DNA of 64,000 nt from Jejuia sp047345485 (GCF_047345485.1 NZ_JBLFEN010000002.1:62001-126000), one strand, 5' to 3'. Counted from the stretch's first letter, positions 34,161 through 42,270 are shown. Notes: generated by a model from the sequence alone, not told the origin. Numbers and translations: made by a program.

Positions 34161-34829
34161 TTATTTTCTAACCATTTTTACTATGGCAAGAGCAGCTTTA
34201 ACATCTTGCTCTAATTTAGTATAATCTTTATTTGCTATAATTTCTTTTGAAATTAATTTAGATCCCATACCAACACACGTAACTCCTGCATCAAACCATC
34301 CTTTTAAGTTTTCTTCAGTAGGAGAAACACCACCAGTTGGCATGATAGAAGTCCATGGTTGAGGCCCTTTAACGCCTTTAACAAATTGAGGCCCGTAAAT
34401 ATCTCCAGGAAATAATTTAACAATTTCACACCCTAATTCTTCCGCTCTAGTAATTTCGGTTAATGTACCACAACCAGGAGACCATAATACTTTTTTTCTA
34501 TTACACGCTATAGCTATGTCCTCTCTTAATACAGGTGTAACAACAAAATTAGCACCTAAAGACATAAACAACGATGCTTGTCCCGCATCAGTAACAGAGC
34601 CAACCCCCATTATCATACCCGGTAATTCTGCAATTGCATATTTTGTTAATTCTCCAAAAACTTCATGAGCAAAATCACCACGAGCTGTAAACTCCATAAG
34701 GCGCGCACCACCATCATAACATGCTTTTAAAACGTTTTTACTTAATTCTATATCTTGATTAAAGAATAAAGGAATCATACCTGTTTCTTTCATTGCTGCT
34801 GCAACTTCTAATCTTGTAAATTGTGCCAT
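34161..34829 (-). CDS. eda: 2-dehydro-3-deoxy-phosphogluconate (KDPG) aldolase
   Basis: The ATG at 34829 gives 222 residues starting MAQFTRLEV; an upstream in-frame ATG at 34886 adds a non-homologous extension. The class I aldolase features are present: MEFTARG with the catalytic Glu, GVGSVTD, SPGCGTLTE and the Schiff-base Lys in IVKLFPGD. A C-terminal phosphate-binding MPTGGVSP also follows the family pattern. The reaction splits KDPG into pyruvate and glyceraldehyde-3-phosphate. The gene follows the KDG kinase gene by 80 bp, giving the last two steps of uronate (alginate or pectin type) catabolism. Confidence 0.92.
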   Translation of the reverse strand: MAQFTRLEVAAAMKETGMIPLFFNQDIELSKNVLKACYDGGARLMEFTARGDFAHEVFGELTKYAIAELPGMIMGVGSVTDAGQASLFMSLGANFVVTPVLREDIAIACNRKKVLWSPGCGTLTEITRAEELGCEIVKLFPGDIYGPQFVKGVKGPQPWTSIMPTGGVSPTEENLKGWFDAGVTCVGMGSKLISKEIIANKDYTKLEQDVKAALAIVKMVRK

Positions 34830-34909
34830 TATATAAAATGTTAATATGTTTATTAGTTTAATCGTTGCGTCGAATAAACAACTCAACGGTTAAACGCATA
34901 AACATTAAT

Positions 34910-35956
34910 TTATCTTGCTACTCTACCAGAGGCGTCTCCACCCATTAATTTTTTAACTTCATCTATGGTTGCTAAATTAGCATCACCTTTTATAGTATGC
35001 TTTAAACAAGATGCAGCTACTGCAAAATCTAAAGCATTTTGATCGTCATCTGGATATTCTAACAATCCATAAATTAGACCTCCCATAAAAGAATCTCCAC
35101 CGCCTACGCGGTCAACAATATCAGTTATTTGGTATTGGCGAGTTTGAAACAATGTTTTTCCATCGTATAAAACACCTGCCCATGTATTATGAGATGCTGA
35201 AATAGAACCTCTTAACGTTGTAATTACCTTTTTAGCTCTAGGGAATTTTTTCATCATTTGCTCACATACTGATAAAAAAGCTTCTGCTTTTACGTTATGC
35301 CCTTCAGTTTGTACACTAATACCTTCTGGTTTAATTCCAAAATGCATTTCGGCATCTTCTTCATTCCCAAGTACTATATCACAATAAGAGGTTAACTCGG
35401 TCATAACAGCTTCTCTATGTGCATCGTCACAATATTTCCAAAGCTTAGCACGATAATTTAAATCGGTAGAAATTGTAAGCCCCTTTGCGCTTGCTGCTTT
35501 AACAGCTTCAAGACAAACATCTGCAGACCCTTGCGAAATGGCTGGAGTAATCCCCGTCCAATGAAACCACTCAGCACCATCAAAAACTTTATCCCAATCT
35601 ATCATTCCAGACTCAATTTCTGCCATTGCAGAGTGCGCACGATCATAAACTACTTTTGAGCCTCTAGATACAGCACCTGTTTCTAAAAAATAAATACCTA
35701 AACGATCGCCTCCATAAACAATTTTATCTACACCAACGCCTCTTTTACGCATTTCCATCATAGCGCATTCACCAATATCATTTTTTGGTAAACGTGTTAC
35801 AAAATCTACATTTACGCCATAATTTGCTAAAGAAACTGCAACGTTAGATTCTCCACCCCCGTAAACAACATCAAAGTTATTTGCTTGTGAAAATCTTAAA
35901 AATCCTTGTGGAGCTAATCTTAGCATAATTTCTCCAAATGTTACTACTTGTGCCAT
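34910..35956 (-). CDS. kdgK: 2-keto-3-deoxygluconate kinase (PfkB family)
   Basis: The product has 348 residues and shows the PfkB/ribokinase fold: substrate motif GGGESNVAVSLANYG (about 33-47) and the C-terminal signature DRVGGGDSFMGGLIYGL containing the catalytic Asp. Conserved sugar contacts such as NYRAKLW are also present. It phosphorylates 2-keto-3-deoxygluconate to KDPG, the substrate of the next gene's product. The assignment to KDG instead of another sugar rests on that neighbour and on overall resemblance. The LacI-type palindrome at 35992-36009 lies 36 bp upstream of its start. Confidence 0.9.
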   Translation of the reverse strand: MAQVVTFGEIMLRLAPQGFLRFSQANNFDVVYGGGESNVAVSLANYGVNVDFVTRLPKNDIGECAMMEMRKRGVGVDKIVYGGDRLGIYFLETGAVSRGSKVVYDRAHSAMAEIESGMIDWDKVFDGAEWFHWTGITPAISQGSADVCLEAVKAASAKGLTISTDLNYRAKLWKYCDDAHREAVMTELTSYCDIVLGNEEDAEMHFGIKPEGISVQTEGHNVKAEAFLSVCEQMMKKFPRAKKVITTLRGSISASHNTWAGVLYDGKTLFQTRQYQITDIVDRVGGGDSFMGGLIYGLLEYPDDDQNALDFAVAASCLKHTIKGDANLATIDEVKKLMGGDASGRVAR

Positions 35957-35991
35957 TTTTTTAAATTAAAATTAGTTGTCTTTTTTTTAAA

Positions 35992-36009
35992 TGTTCCATC
36001 GATTGAACA
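35992..36009. promoter_or_regulatory. LacI-family operator upstream of kdgK
   Basis: TGTTCCATCGATTGAACA is a near-perfect 18-bp palindrome with outer arms TGTTC and GAACA. It matches the site at 36145-36162 in arms, length and half-site layout. Confidence 0.75.
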
Positions 36010-36117
36010 TATTAAAACTAAATATACACTGCAAACTCTTATTTAAAGAATTAAAAAATAAGTCTAAATAAATCAAATAAATACAGAGTAAATCGAAGTG
36101 TTTTTAGTTGGTATTAT

Positions 36118-36146
36118 TTTAAATTCGGACAAATATAGTATATTTG
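36118..36146 (+). promoter_or_regulatory. Promoter of the LacI-family gene
   Basis: TTG (36118-36120), 18 bp, then TATATTTG (36139-36146) fits the Bacteroidota TTG-N19-TAnnTTTG promoter closely. The operator at 36145-36162 covers the expected transcription start, consistent with autorepression. Confidence 0.7.
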
Positions 36147-36162
36147 TTCAAACGTTGGAACA
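36145..36162. promoter_or_regulatory. LacI-family operator at its own promoter
   Basis: TGTTCAAACGTTGGAACA is a near-perfect 18-bp palindrome with the AACGTT core common among LacI-family operators. It overlaps the end of the -7 box and the predicted start site. Confidence 0.75.
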
Positions 36163-36176
36163 AAAATATATAAAAA

Positions 36177-37202
36177 TTGGGAAATAAAAAAAAAACAACT
36201 ATTAAAGATATTGCCAACGTTTTGGGTATTACACCCTCTGCTGTTTCTAAAGCTTTAAATAACCACCCTAGAATAAGCCAACAAACAAAAGACGCAGTTA
36301 TACAAGTTGCTGAAAATTTAAACTACCAGCCTAACCATTTAGCAAGTGCCCTAAGAAAAGGAAAAAGTAATCTTGTTGGCGTTATTATCCCCCGAGCTAA
36401 CAGTAATTTTTTCTCTTCTATAATTGAAAAAATAGAAGACATATTAAATGTAGAAGGTTACAATGTAATTATCTCTCAATCAAACGAATCTTTTGAAAAA
36501 GAATGCCGTAGTATTGATGCACTTCTTTTTACTCAAGTAGATGGTATCATAGCATCAATGGCTAATGAAACTATAAAATTAAATTACTACAATAAAATTA
36601 AACAAAAAGGTATTCCGTTAGTAATGTTTGATAGAGGTGAAAATGATTTAAATGTTGATTACGTTGGAATTGATGATTATATGAGTAGCCAAATTGTTAT
36701 TGATCATTTAGTGGAACAGGGTTGTAAACGTATAGCTCATATAAGTGGATTTAGTCATACTAGAATATACAAAAACAGAATTAGAGGTTATGTTGATGCA
36801 TTAAAAAAACACAACCTAAATGTAGAAGATGAACTGATTTACGAATGCAAATTAAGTAAGCGAGAGGGCAAAGAGATCATGAAAAAAATATTAAATCTAC
36901 CTCTTAAACCAGATGGTGTATTTGTATCAAGCGATTATGCTGCTCTTGGCGCTTTAGAAGTTTTAAAAGATGAGAATATTAGGGTGCCGGAAGACATAGC
37001 ATTGGTTGGTTTTAGCAACGAACCATTTTCTGCTATTGTTAATCCTGGTATTTCTTCTATAGAACAACACAGTGAAAAAATAGGAGAACTAGCTGCAAAA
37101 ACATTCTTAGAACGTATTGCAAACCCTGAAAAAGAGGTAACTTTAAACAAAATGATTTTAAAGCCAGAACTAATTGTAAGAGCTTCCTCAAAAAGGTTTT
37201 AA
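36177..37202 (+). CDS. LacI-family transcriptional regulator of KDG metabolism
   Basis: The product has 341 residues. The N-terminal DNA-binding domain reads TIKDIANVLGITPSAVSKAL then NNHPRISQQTKD, with hinge LASALRKGKSNLVGVIIP. A periplasmic-binding-protein-like sensor follows (about 60-340) with DGVFVSSDYAALGAL and ALVGFSNEPFS. There is no ATG; a TTG at 36177 directly precedes the conserved NKKKTTIKDIA. It is divergent from kdgK-eda, and matching palindromes on both sides point to control of that operon and of itself. The effector is probably a KDG-pathway intermediate, which is inference. Confidence 0.92.
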   Translation: MGNKKKTTIKDIANVLGITPSAVSKALNNHPRISQQTKDAVIQVAENLNYQPNHLASALRKGKSNLVGVIIPRANSNFFSSIIEKIEDILNVEGYNVIISQSNESFEKECRSIDALLFTQVDGIIASMANETIKLNYYNKIKQKGIPLVMFDRGENDLNVDYVGIDDYMSSQIVIDHLVEQGCKRIAHISGFSHTRIYKNRIRGYVDALKKHNLNVEDELIYECKLSKREGKEIMKKILNLPLKPDGVFVSSDYAALGALEVLKDENIRVPEDIALVGFSNEPFSAIVNPGISSIEQHSEKIGELAAKTFLERIANPEKEVTLNKMILKPELIVRASSKRF

Positions 37203-37205
37203 CGC

Positions 37206-37236
37206 AAAAAACACTTCAAATGAAGTGTTTTTTTAT
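37206..37236 (+). terminator. Terminator after the LacI-family gene
   Basis: AAAACACTTCA and TGAAGTGTTTT form a strong hairpin with an A-run before and a T-run after. It can work in both directions and also serves the minus-strand gene ending at 37268. Confidence 0.88.
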
Positions 37237-37267
37237 TATATTTTTTATTCTACTATGAATTTAACCC

Positions 37268-37597
37268 TTAGCTAACTTTTTGTTTTTTGCTCATAATGCG
37301 CTCTTTCATCAATTCAACTTTGTGTTGATCTTTAGTCGCTCTTTGTAAGTTTACTTTTTCTAACCTATTAAGTTCTAATCTTATTTCTTCACTGCGCTTA
37401 TTAAGTTTTAACAACTTTTCTTCTCTAGCTTTTTGTCTTTTTAAACGTTCTTCTTTATTTAATTTTTCAATATGCTCAAGTTCTTGCTGTTTCTTTTTTA
37501 ATCTTATGTTTTCTATAGCTACAGATCCATATGCGTAGCCATAAATACATAGAAAGAGGCTTCCTATTAATCCTAAAACGAGTAAACCATTTTCCAT
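37268..37597 (-). CDS. Single-pass membrane protein with coiled-coil tail
   Basis: The product has 109 residues. One hydrophobic helix occupies about residues 5-25, followed by a long Lys/Glu/Arg-rich coiled coil to the end. It resembles small accessory proteins seen only in Flavobacteriia, with no family name that I can attach. It stands alone, with 275 bp of gene-free AT-rich DNA upstream (37598-37872). The terminator at 37206-37236 is its likely end. Confidence 0.65.
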   Translation of the reverse strand: MENGLLVLGLIGSLFLCIYGYAYGSVAIENIRLKKKQQELEHIEKLNKEERLKRQKAREEKLLKLNKRSEEIRLELNRLEKVNLQRATKDQHKVELMKERIMSKKQKVS

Positions 37598-37872
37598 TTT
37601 TCTTAATTTTGAGGGTAGAATTATATGAAATTTTAAATTCGTAAAAACGATTATTCAAAACTTTGTATAAAATTAAAGAATAAAGAATACTTCAAAAAAT
37701 AAAAAAGGTGAATTACCCAAAAACAAGACAAAAGAAAAACATTAGCAGATTTAAACAATAGAGTTTAAAATTATAGACTCAATTACTCCTAATCTTATTT
37801 ATTTAGCAACAAGTATTGTATTATAATTATTAAACTGTAAATGTATAAATTAAGCTATTTTAAAAAACCGTT

Positions 37873-38259
37873 TTAGTTATTTACTTCTAGTCCTTGCCGT
37901 GTCCAATTCAATATACCGCCTTCTAATTCATAAATAGTTGTAAAACCAGCTTTTTTTAGTTTTGCAGCACTCTTATTACTTCGTTTTCCTGAACGACAAT
38001 AAATAAAAACGGGTTTAGTTTTATCTAAAACACTAAAACTGTTATTAAAATTTTCAGATAAATAATTGATGTTTGTTGCACTTGGAATATGATTTTCTTT
38101 GTACTCCTCTGGTGTTCTTACATCAACTAATTGTACAGTATCATTACTTATTTTTTCGTTAAAAATTTTTGGTGTTAGTTTAGTAGAATACGTATTGGTA
38201 TATCCTGCGCAAGCAACAGCAGTTATGCCAATTACAAAACAGAGAAGAAGCTTTTTCAT
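37873..38259 (-). CDS. Rhodanese-domain lipoprotein
   Basis: From the ATG at 38259 the product is 128 residues. It starts with a lipoprotein signal peptide (MKKLLLCFVIGITAVACAG, lipobox Cys18). The rhodanese domain follows with VQLVDVRTPEEYKENHIPSA and the active-site loop CRSGKRS. Such domains transfer sulfane sulfur or act in redox sensing. The frame is open back to 38292, inside the neighbouring gene, but those codons are not needed. The gene is 13 bp downstream of a second rhodanese gene, so one is a cell-envelope and the other a cytoplasmic version. Confidence 0.88.
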   Translation of the reverse strand: MKKLLLCFVIGITAVACAGYTNTYSTKLTPKIFNEKISNDTVQLVDVRTPEEYKENHIPSATNINYLSENFNNSFSVLDKTKPVFIYCRSGKRSNKSAAKLKKAGFTTIYELEGGILNWTRQGLEVNN

Positions 38260-38272
38260 AAATTTATTTCTA

Positions 38273-38587
38273 TTAAAGGTCAACCACATCACCTGTCCAT
38301 TGCAACATACCGCCTTCTAAATTATAAGCCTTTTCAAAACCTAATTCTTCCATAATCTGGCATGCTTGTCCGCTACGGTTACCAGAACGACAGTATACAT
38401 AATAACTTTTAGATTTATCTAGATCTTCTAAAGCATCAATAAACTCTTGTCCTTTATAAATATCTAAATGAATTGCATTAGGAATAATACCATCTGCAAC
38501 CTCATCATCAGTTCTTACATCTAATACTATTGCATTATTATCATTTTCTAATTGTTGTACCCAATCGTCTTGTGCTAAATCTTCCAT
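38273..38587 (-). CDS. Cytoplasmic rhodanese-domain protein
   Basis: The product has 104 residues and is a single rhodanese domain with IVLDVRTDDEVADGIIPNA and the catalytic loop CRSGNRSGQA. There is no signal peptide. A -7 box TAACTTTG (minus strand, 38614-38607) lies about 20 bp upstream of its start, after the terminator of the thioredoxin genes. It is followed closely by the lipoprotein rhodanese. Confidence 0.88.
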   Translation of the reverse strand: MEDLAQDDWVQQLENDNNAIVLDVRTDDEVADGIIPNAIHLDIYKGQEFIDALEDLDKSKSYYVYCRSGNRSGQACQIMEELGFEKAYNLEGGMLQWTGDVVDL

Positions 38588-38631
38588 TTTATTATATAAT
38601 TTATTGCAAAGTTAAACATCTTAAAATATAG

Positions 38632-38668
38632 ACGAAAAAAAATCCGAAGTATTACAACTTCGGATTTA
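38632..38668 (-). terminator. Terminator of the thioredoxin-fold operon
   Basis: AATCCGAAGT (38641-38650) pairs with ACTTCGGATT (38657-38666). On the minus strand the hairpin is followed by a run of eight T residues. Confidence 0.88.
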
Positions 38669-38687
38669 ATCTATAATTTAAATAACA

Positions 38688-39308
38688 CTATACTTTAATA
38701 GAGCATCCAATGGCTTTTGTTTTGGTAAGTTTTATGTCTTTTTCTTCTAATAAAGCATCAACTGCGTCTTCTAGATATGTTTCTGATACCGCATTAGGAT
38801 TTCTAGAACTATCATCAATAGCACCTATATATTTTACAACCATACCTTTGTTAGTGTTTTGTATAACATAATTATGAGGTGTTTTAGTTGCTCCGAATTT
38901 CGGATATATTTTTTGACCTTCATCTACCAAATACGGAAATGTGAATCCTTTTTCTTTTGCTCTTTGTTGCATTGCCCCAAAACTATCGCCTGGTTTAGTA
39001 TCTGGATTATTCGGATTAATAGCGATTACAGGATACCCTAATGGTGCATATTTTTTATCTAGTGCTGTAATTCTATCTTCATAGGCTATAGAAAACGGAC
39101 AAGTATTGCATGTGAAAGTGATAATAAAACCTTTAGCATCATTATAATTTGATAATGAGACCATTTTACCATCAATATTTTTTAACTTAAAATCTTCAAT
39201 AACATCACCTACATCATAACCATGACCATGTGTTTCATAAATATTTGAAAAAGCACTAACAAAAATTACTAATGCAACCAACGGAATTAATTTAAATACT
39301 TTTTTCAT
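38688..39308 (-). CDS. Exported thioredoxin-fold (redoxin/AhpC-TSA-like) protein
   Basis: The product has 206 residues with a hydrophobic N-terminal export signal (about 1-22). The thioredoxin fold contains GKMVSLSNYNDAKGFIITF and CNTCPFS, a CxxC motif resembling the family of periplasmic redoxins often called thioredoxin-family proteins. The cis-Pro lies in TKTPHNYVI. It is probably a thiol oxidoreductase. The upstream TlpA-like gene ends 6 bp before its start, so the two form an operon ending at the 38632-38668 terminator. Confidence 0.85.
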   Translation of the reverse strand: MKKVFKLIPLVALVIFVSAFSNIYETHGHGYDVGDVIEDFKLKNIDGKMVSLSNYNDAKGFIITFTCNTCPFSIAYEDRITALDKKYAPLGYPVIAINPNNPDTKPGDSFGAMQQRAKEKGFTFPYLVDEGQKIYPKFGATKTPHNYVIQNTNKGMVVKYIGAIDDSSRNPNAVSETYLEDAVDALLEEKDIKLTKTKAIGCSIKV

Positions 39309-39314
39309 TACGTT

Positions 39315-39848
39315 TTATTTTAATTGTTTAACTTCAGCTTCTAGCTCTTCAAAAGTAAAAGATCTTTCAAAGAATTTGCGCTCGTTTTTATTATAAATAA
39401 TTGTAGCTGGTATTGAGCCAGACCAAGATTTATCAATTTCATTTATCCACTTATTTTCGTTATCATCATTTAAAACAATCACTTTACTTTTTAAATTTTT
39501 CTTTACAATAAATGGCTTTAGTTTTGAGTCATATACATGTGGAAAATCTAAACTTACTAAAATAACCTCAACACCTTCATTCTTATAATCTTTATTTAGT
39601 TTCTCAAAATAAGGCAATTCTTTTACACAGGGACCGCACCATGTGGCCCAAAAATTAATAACATAAGTTTTATTATCTTTTTTATCTAAGAATGTTTTGA
39701 AACCCTCAAAATCGTAAATTTCTAAATCTACAGTATCATTTTGATGATGTTGTTCTTCAACTAGCGTAGTTTTATCTTGTATATGTGCCTTATTGTCTTT
39801 ACAAGCAGTAATAAATACAAACGCTAATAATATGATTTGTAATTTCAT
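39315..39848 (-). CDS. TlpA-like thioredoxin lipoprotein
   Basis: The product has 177 residues. The lipoprotein signal is MKLQIILLAFVFITACKD. The thioredoxin active site is FWATWCGPCVKELPYFEKL and the cis-Pro is in GSIPATIIY. TlpA/ResA-like proteins reduce disulfides in the envelope, commonly for cytochrome or outer-membrane protein maturation. It is divergent from a MarR-family gene, with a palindrome in the shared intergenic region that could serve both. Confidence 0.9.
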   Translation of the reverse strand: MKLQIILLAFVFITACKDNKAHIQDKTTLVEEQHHQNDTVDLEIYDFEGFKTFLDKKDNKTYVINFWATWCGPCVKELPYFEKLNKDYKNEGVEVILVSLDFPHVYDSKLKPFIVKKNLKSKVIVLNDDNENKWINEIDKSWSGSIPATIIYNKNERKFFERSFTFEELEAEVKQLK

Positions 39849-39946
39849 AATTATTAAAATTATAATCTAAAATAAACATTACACCTTTAGTAAAATACTG
39901 TTTAACAAATTTTTAAACAAAACAAGCTGAAGTCATTTCTTTTACA

Positions 39947-39963
39947 TACATTTGTATATACAA
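39947..39963 (+). promoter_or_regulatory. MarR gene -7 box overlapping a perfect palindrome
   Basis: TACATTTG (39947-39954) fits TAnnTTTG. It overlaps TTGTATATACAA (39952-39963), a perfect 12-bp palindrome placed 8 bp before the ATG at 39972. The arrangement suits autorepression by the MarR product. No clear -33 TTG is seen. Confidence 0.55.
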
Positions 39964-39971
39964 CAGTGGTG

Positions 39972-40433
39972 ATGCGCATAGAAGATATTTTAAAAATAAA
40001 TGCTAATATTTCATTACCTAAAAGTGTTATTGTTAATGTATTATATACAAACGGACTTATAAATGCCGAATTAAACAAAGCACTAAAACCTAGCGATGTT
40101 TCATTACAACAATTTAATGTATTGAGAATATTGAGAGGACAAAACGGTGTTGCAGCTTCTTTAAGTGATGTTCAGGAAAGAATGATTACTAAGATGAGTA
40201 ACACTACCAGATTAGTTGATAAGCTTATAAAAAAAGGATTAGTTGAAAAACAAATTAACAAAAAAAATAAAAGAAAAATCGATATCAGCATAACAGCTGA
40301 GGGATTAAGCTTCTTAAGTGATATCGATATATTGATTGAAAATAAAGAAGTAGAAATGGTTAGTGCTTTATCTGATAAAGAGGCTACCGAACTGATTAGA
40401 TTATTGAGTAAATTACGGTTAATAGCAGACTAA
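39972..40433 (+). CDS. MarR-family transcriptional regulator
   Basis: From the ATG at 39972 the product is 153 residues (two GTG codons just before it are in frame). The winged-helix core is clear: SLQQFNVLRILRGQNG, then SLSDVQERMITKMSNTTRLV, DKLIKKGLVEKQINKKNKRK as the recognition helix and wing, and long terminal helices for dimerisation. The ligand is unknown. It lies divergent from the TlpA-like gene and upstream of the trp operon, but a terminator at 40463-40489 separates it from the latter. Confidence 0.9.
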   Translation: MRIEDILKINANISLPKSVIVNVLYTNGLINAELNKALKPSDVSLQQFNVLRILRGQNGVAASLSDVQERMITKMSNTTRLVDKLIKKGLVEKQINKKNKRKIDISITAEGLSFLSDIDILIENKEVEMVSALSDKEATELIRLLSKLRLIAD

Positions 40434-40462
40434 CTCTCTCACTATTCAATAATTGCAAAAAG

Positions 40463-40489
40463 CTACCATATTTTTATGGTAGTTTTTTT
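40463..40489 (+). terminator. Terminator after MarR gene
   Basis: CTACCATA (40463-40470) and TATGGTAG (40475-40482) form a hairpin with a TTTT loop followed by seven T residues. Confidence 0.88.
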
Positions 40490-40511
40490 GTGTAAAAAAA
40501 TCAGTAAACAA

Positions 40512-40542
40512 TTGCGTAATTATATTTTCATTTTTATATTTG
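40512..40542 (+). promoter_or_regulatory. trp operon promoter
   Basis: TTG (40512-40514), 20 bp, then TATATTTG (40535-40542) closely matches the Bacteroidota promoter consensus. Transcription would start near 40549, about 11 bp before the leader-peptide ATG. Confidence 0.75.
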
Positions 40543-40559
40543 GCATTATAAAAGTAAAA

Positions 40560-40607
40560 ATGAAAACAATTTTAAACAATACTTGGTGGTGGTGCTTTCG
40601 AAACTAA
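40560..40607 (+). CDS. trpL: trp operon leader peptide (WWW)
   Basis: This 15-codon open frame reads MKTILNNTWWWCFRN and then stops with TAA at 40605-40607. Three consecutive Trp codons (40584-40592) in a short peptide just upstream of an attenuator and trpE are the hallmark of ribosome-mediated attenuation. Stalling at the Trp codons would cover the first RNA segment (40595-40602) and allow the antiterminator to form. Confidence 0.9.
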   Translation: MKTILNNTWWWCFRN

Positions 40608-40672
40608 CATTCGTGAAGTAAAATCCTAGTATATTTAAAACTTAAAATATCAAAAAGGCTTGTCATTCACGA
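40595..40672 (+). promoter_or_regulatory. trp attenuator: pause and antiterminator segments
   Basis: Segment 1 CTTTCGAA (40595-40602) can pair with segment 2 TTCGTGAAG (40610-40618), with one bulge. The core of segment 2, TCGTGAA (40611-40617), can instead pair with TTCACGA (40666-40672), which includes the loop and the start of the 3' arm of the terminator stem. The two pairings exclude each other, giving the classic 1:2, 2:3, 3:4 scheme. Confidence 0.72.
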
Positions 40673-40686
40673 CAAGCCTTTTTCTA
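40652..40686 (+). terminator. trp attenuator terminator
   Basis: AAAAAGGCTTGTC and GACAAGCCTTTTT form a 13-bp stem with a short loop, ending in T residues only 11 bp before the trpE ATG. Confidence 0.92.
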
Positions 40687-40696
40687 TATAAAACAA

Positions 40697-42103
40697 ATGA
40701 AAAAATTTAGCCTTTATACACACCACAAACGTATTTTAACAGATACTATTACTCCTGTTACGGTGTATTACAAAATACGTGACAAATACCCCAACAGTAT
40801 TTTGTTAGAGAGTGGCGATTATCATAAAAGTCAAAAAAACTTCTCATACATCTGTTTCAATCCTATTGCTACTATTAAGGTTGAAAATGAAGTGATTTCT
40901 GAGACTTTTCCTGACGGTAGTACAACATCTATTGCAATAACAGATAGTGTAAATGTTGTAGATGAAATTTATAATTTCACTAAAAAATTCGATACCAAAT
41001 CTGAAGAAAATTTCAAATTTATTAATAATGGAATTTTTGGTTACACAGCTTATGATGCGGTGCGCTATTTTGAAGATATTCAAATAAGTAAGAAAGACGA
41101 TTCTGTTGTTATTCCAGATATGTATTATGCGGTGTATCAAAATATCATCGCCATCAATCATTTTAAAAACGAAGCCTATATTTTTGCCCATTGTTTTGAA
41201 GGTGTAAAAAATAATATTCATGAAATTGATAAACTGATTAATGTTCAAAACTTTGCATCTTATAAATTCAATGCTAAAGGAGACATCATGTCTAATTTAA
41301 CAGATGATGAATTTAGAGCAAATGTAGATGTAGCTAAAAAACATTGCCAACGTGGAGATGTTTTCCAGTTAGTGTTATCTCGACGATTTTCTCAAGAATT
41401 TACTGGAGACGATTTTAATATCTATCGCGCTTTAAGAAGCATAAACCCATCGCCTTATTTATTTTATTTTGATTATGGCGATTTTAAAATCTTTGGAAGT
41501 TCACCTGAAGCACAACTTATTGTAGATGAAGGTTTGGCAGAAATTCACCCAATTGCTGGAACATTTAAACGAACAGGCGATGAAGATAAAGACGAAATTT
41601 TAGCTGAAAAACTAAAAAATGACGACAAAGAAAATGCCGAACATGTAATGCTGGTTGACTTAGCACGTAATGATTTAAGTCGTCATGGAAGCGATGTAAA
41701 AGTAGTAACTTATAGAGAGGTGCAGTTCTTTTCACATGTTATCCATTTAGTGAGTAAGGTAACAGGACAAAAACACGATACAACCTCAACCATGCAAGTG
41801 GTGGCAGACACTTTTCCTGCGGGTACATTGAGCGGCGCTCCAAAACACAGAGCAATGCAACTTATAGAAGATTACGAAAAAACAAGTCGCGCATTTTACG
41901 GAGGTGCCATTGGCTTTATGGATTTTGAGGGTAATTTTAATCACGCTATTATGATTCGCACGTTCTTAAGTAAAGATTACAAACTTTTCTGGCAAGCAGG
42001 TGCTGGTTTAGTTTCAAAATCTAATAAAGAAAACGAATTACAAGAAGTTTATAATAAGTTAGGCGCATTAACGAAGGCTATTAAATTAGCAGAAGACATA
42101 TAA
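40697..42103 (+). CDS. trpE: Anthranilate synthase component I
   Basis: The product has 468 residues. The N-terminal domain has ILLESGDYHKSQKNFS, containing the LLES motif that in known TrpE enzymes binds feedback-inhibiting tryptophan. The chorismate-binding domain shows SRRFSQEF, NPSPYLFYF, FGSSPEAQL, HPIAGTFKRTGDEDKDE and LSGAPKHRAMQLIEDYE. With TrpG it makes anthranilate from chorismate and glutamine. It is the first structural gene behind the attenuator. A 449-bp gap with repeats separates it from trpG. Confidence 0.97.
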   Translation: MKKFSLYTHHKRILTDTITPVTVYYKIRDKYPNSILLESGDYHKSQKNFSYICFNPIATIKVENEVISETFPDGSTTSIAITDSVNVVDEIYNFTKKFDTKSEENFKFINNGIFGYTAYDAVRYFEDIQISKKDDSVVIPDMYYAVYQNIIAINHFKNEAYIFAHCFEGVKNNIHEIDKLINVQNFASYKFNAKGDIMSNLTDDEFRANVDVAKKHCQRGDVFQLVLSRRFSQEFTGDDFNIYRALRSINPSPYLFYFDYGDFKIFGSSPEAQLIVDEGLAEIHPIAGTFKRTGDEDKDEILAEKLKNDDKENAEHVMLVDLARNDLSRHGSDVKVVTYREVQFFSHVIHLVSKVTGQKHDTTSTMQVVADTFPAGTLSGAPKHRAMQLIEDYEKTSRAFYGGAIGFMDFEGNFNHAIMIRTFLSKDYKLFWQAGAGLVSKSNKENELQEVYNKLGALTKAIKLAEDI

Positions 42104-42161
42104 AGAACAGCCCCTCCTATTCTTCCCAAAGGGGAGGAACTCTACTCTTACTTTTTTGATG

Positions 42162-42236
42162 TAGGAGTTAGGAGTTAGGAGTTAGGAGTTAGGAGTTAGG
42201 AGTTAGGAGTTAGGAGTTAGGAGTTAGGAGTTAGGA
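42162..42236. repeat. Heptanucleotide tandem repeat (TAGGAGT)n
   Basis: About 10.7 perfect copies of TAGGAGT lie in the trpE-trpG gap. A 7-bp unit in non-coding DNA can vary in number by slippage. Just before it is a pyrimidine-rich stretch with a CCCCTCC/GGGGAGG hairpin (about 42109-42139). Confidence 0.95.
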
Positions 42237-42270
42237 AAAATAAAAATAATTTGGAAATAAAAAAGAACAT

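Noticed and set aside
42162..42236. Telomere- or CRISPR-like array
   Set aside because: It is a plain 7-bp tandem array without spacers and with no cas genes nearby.
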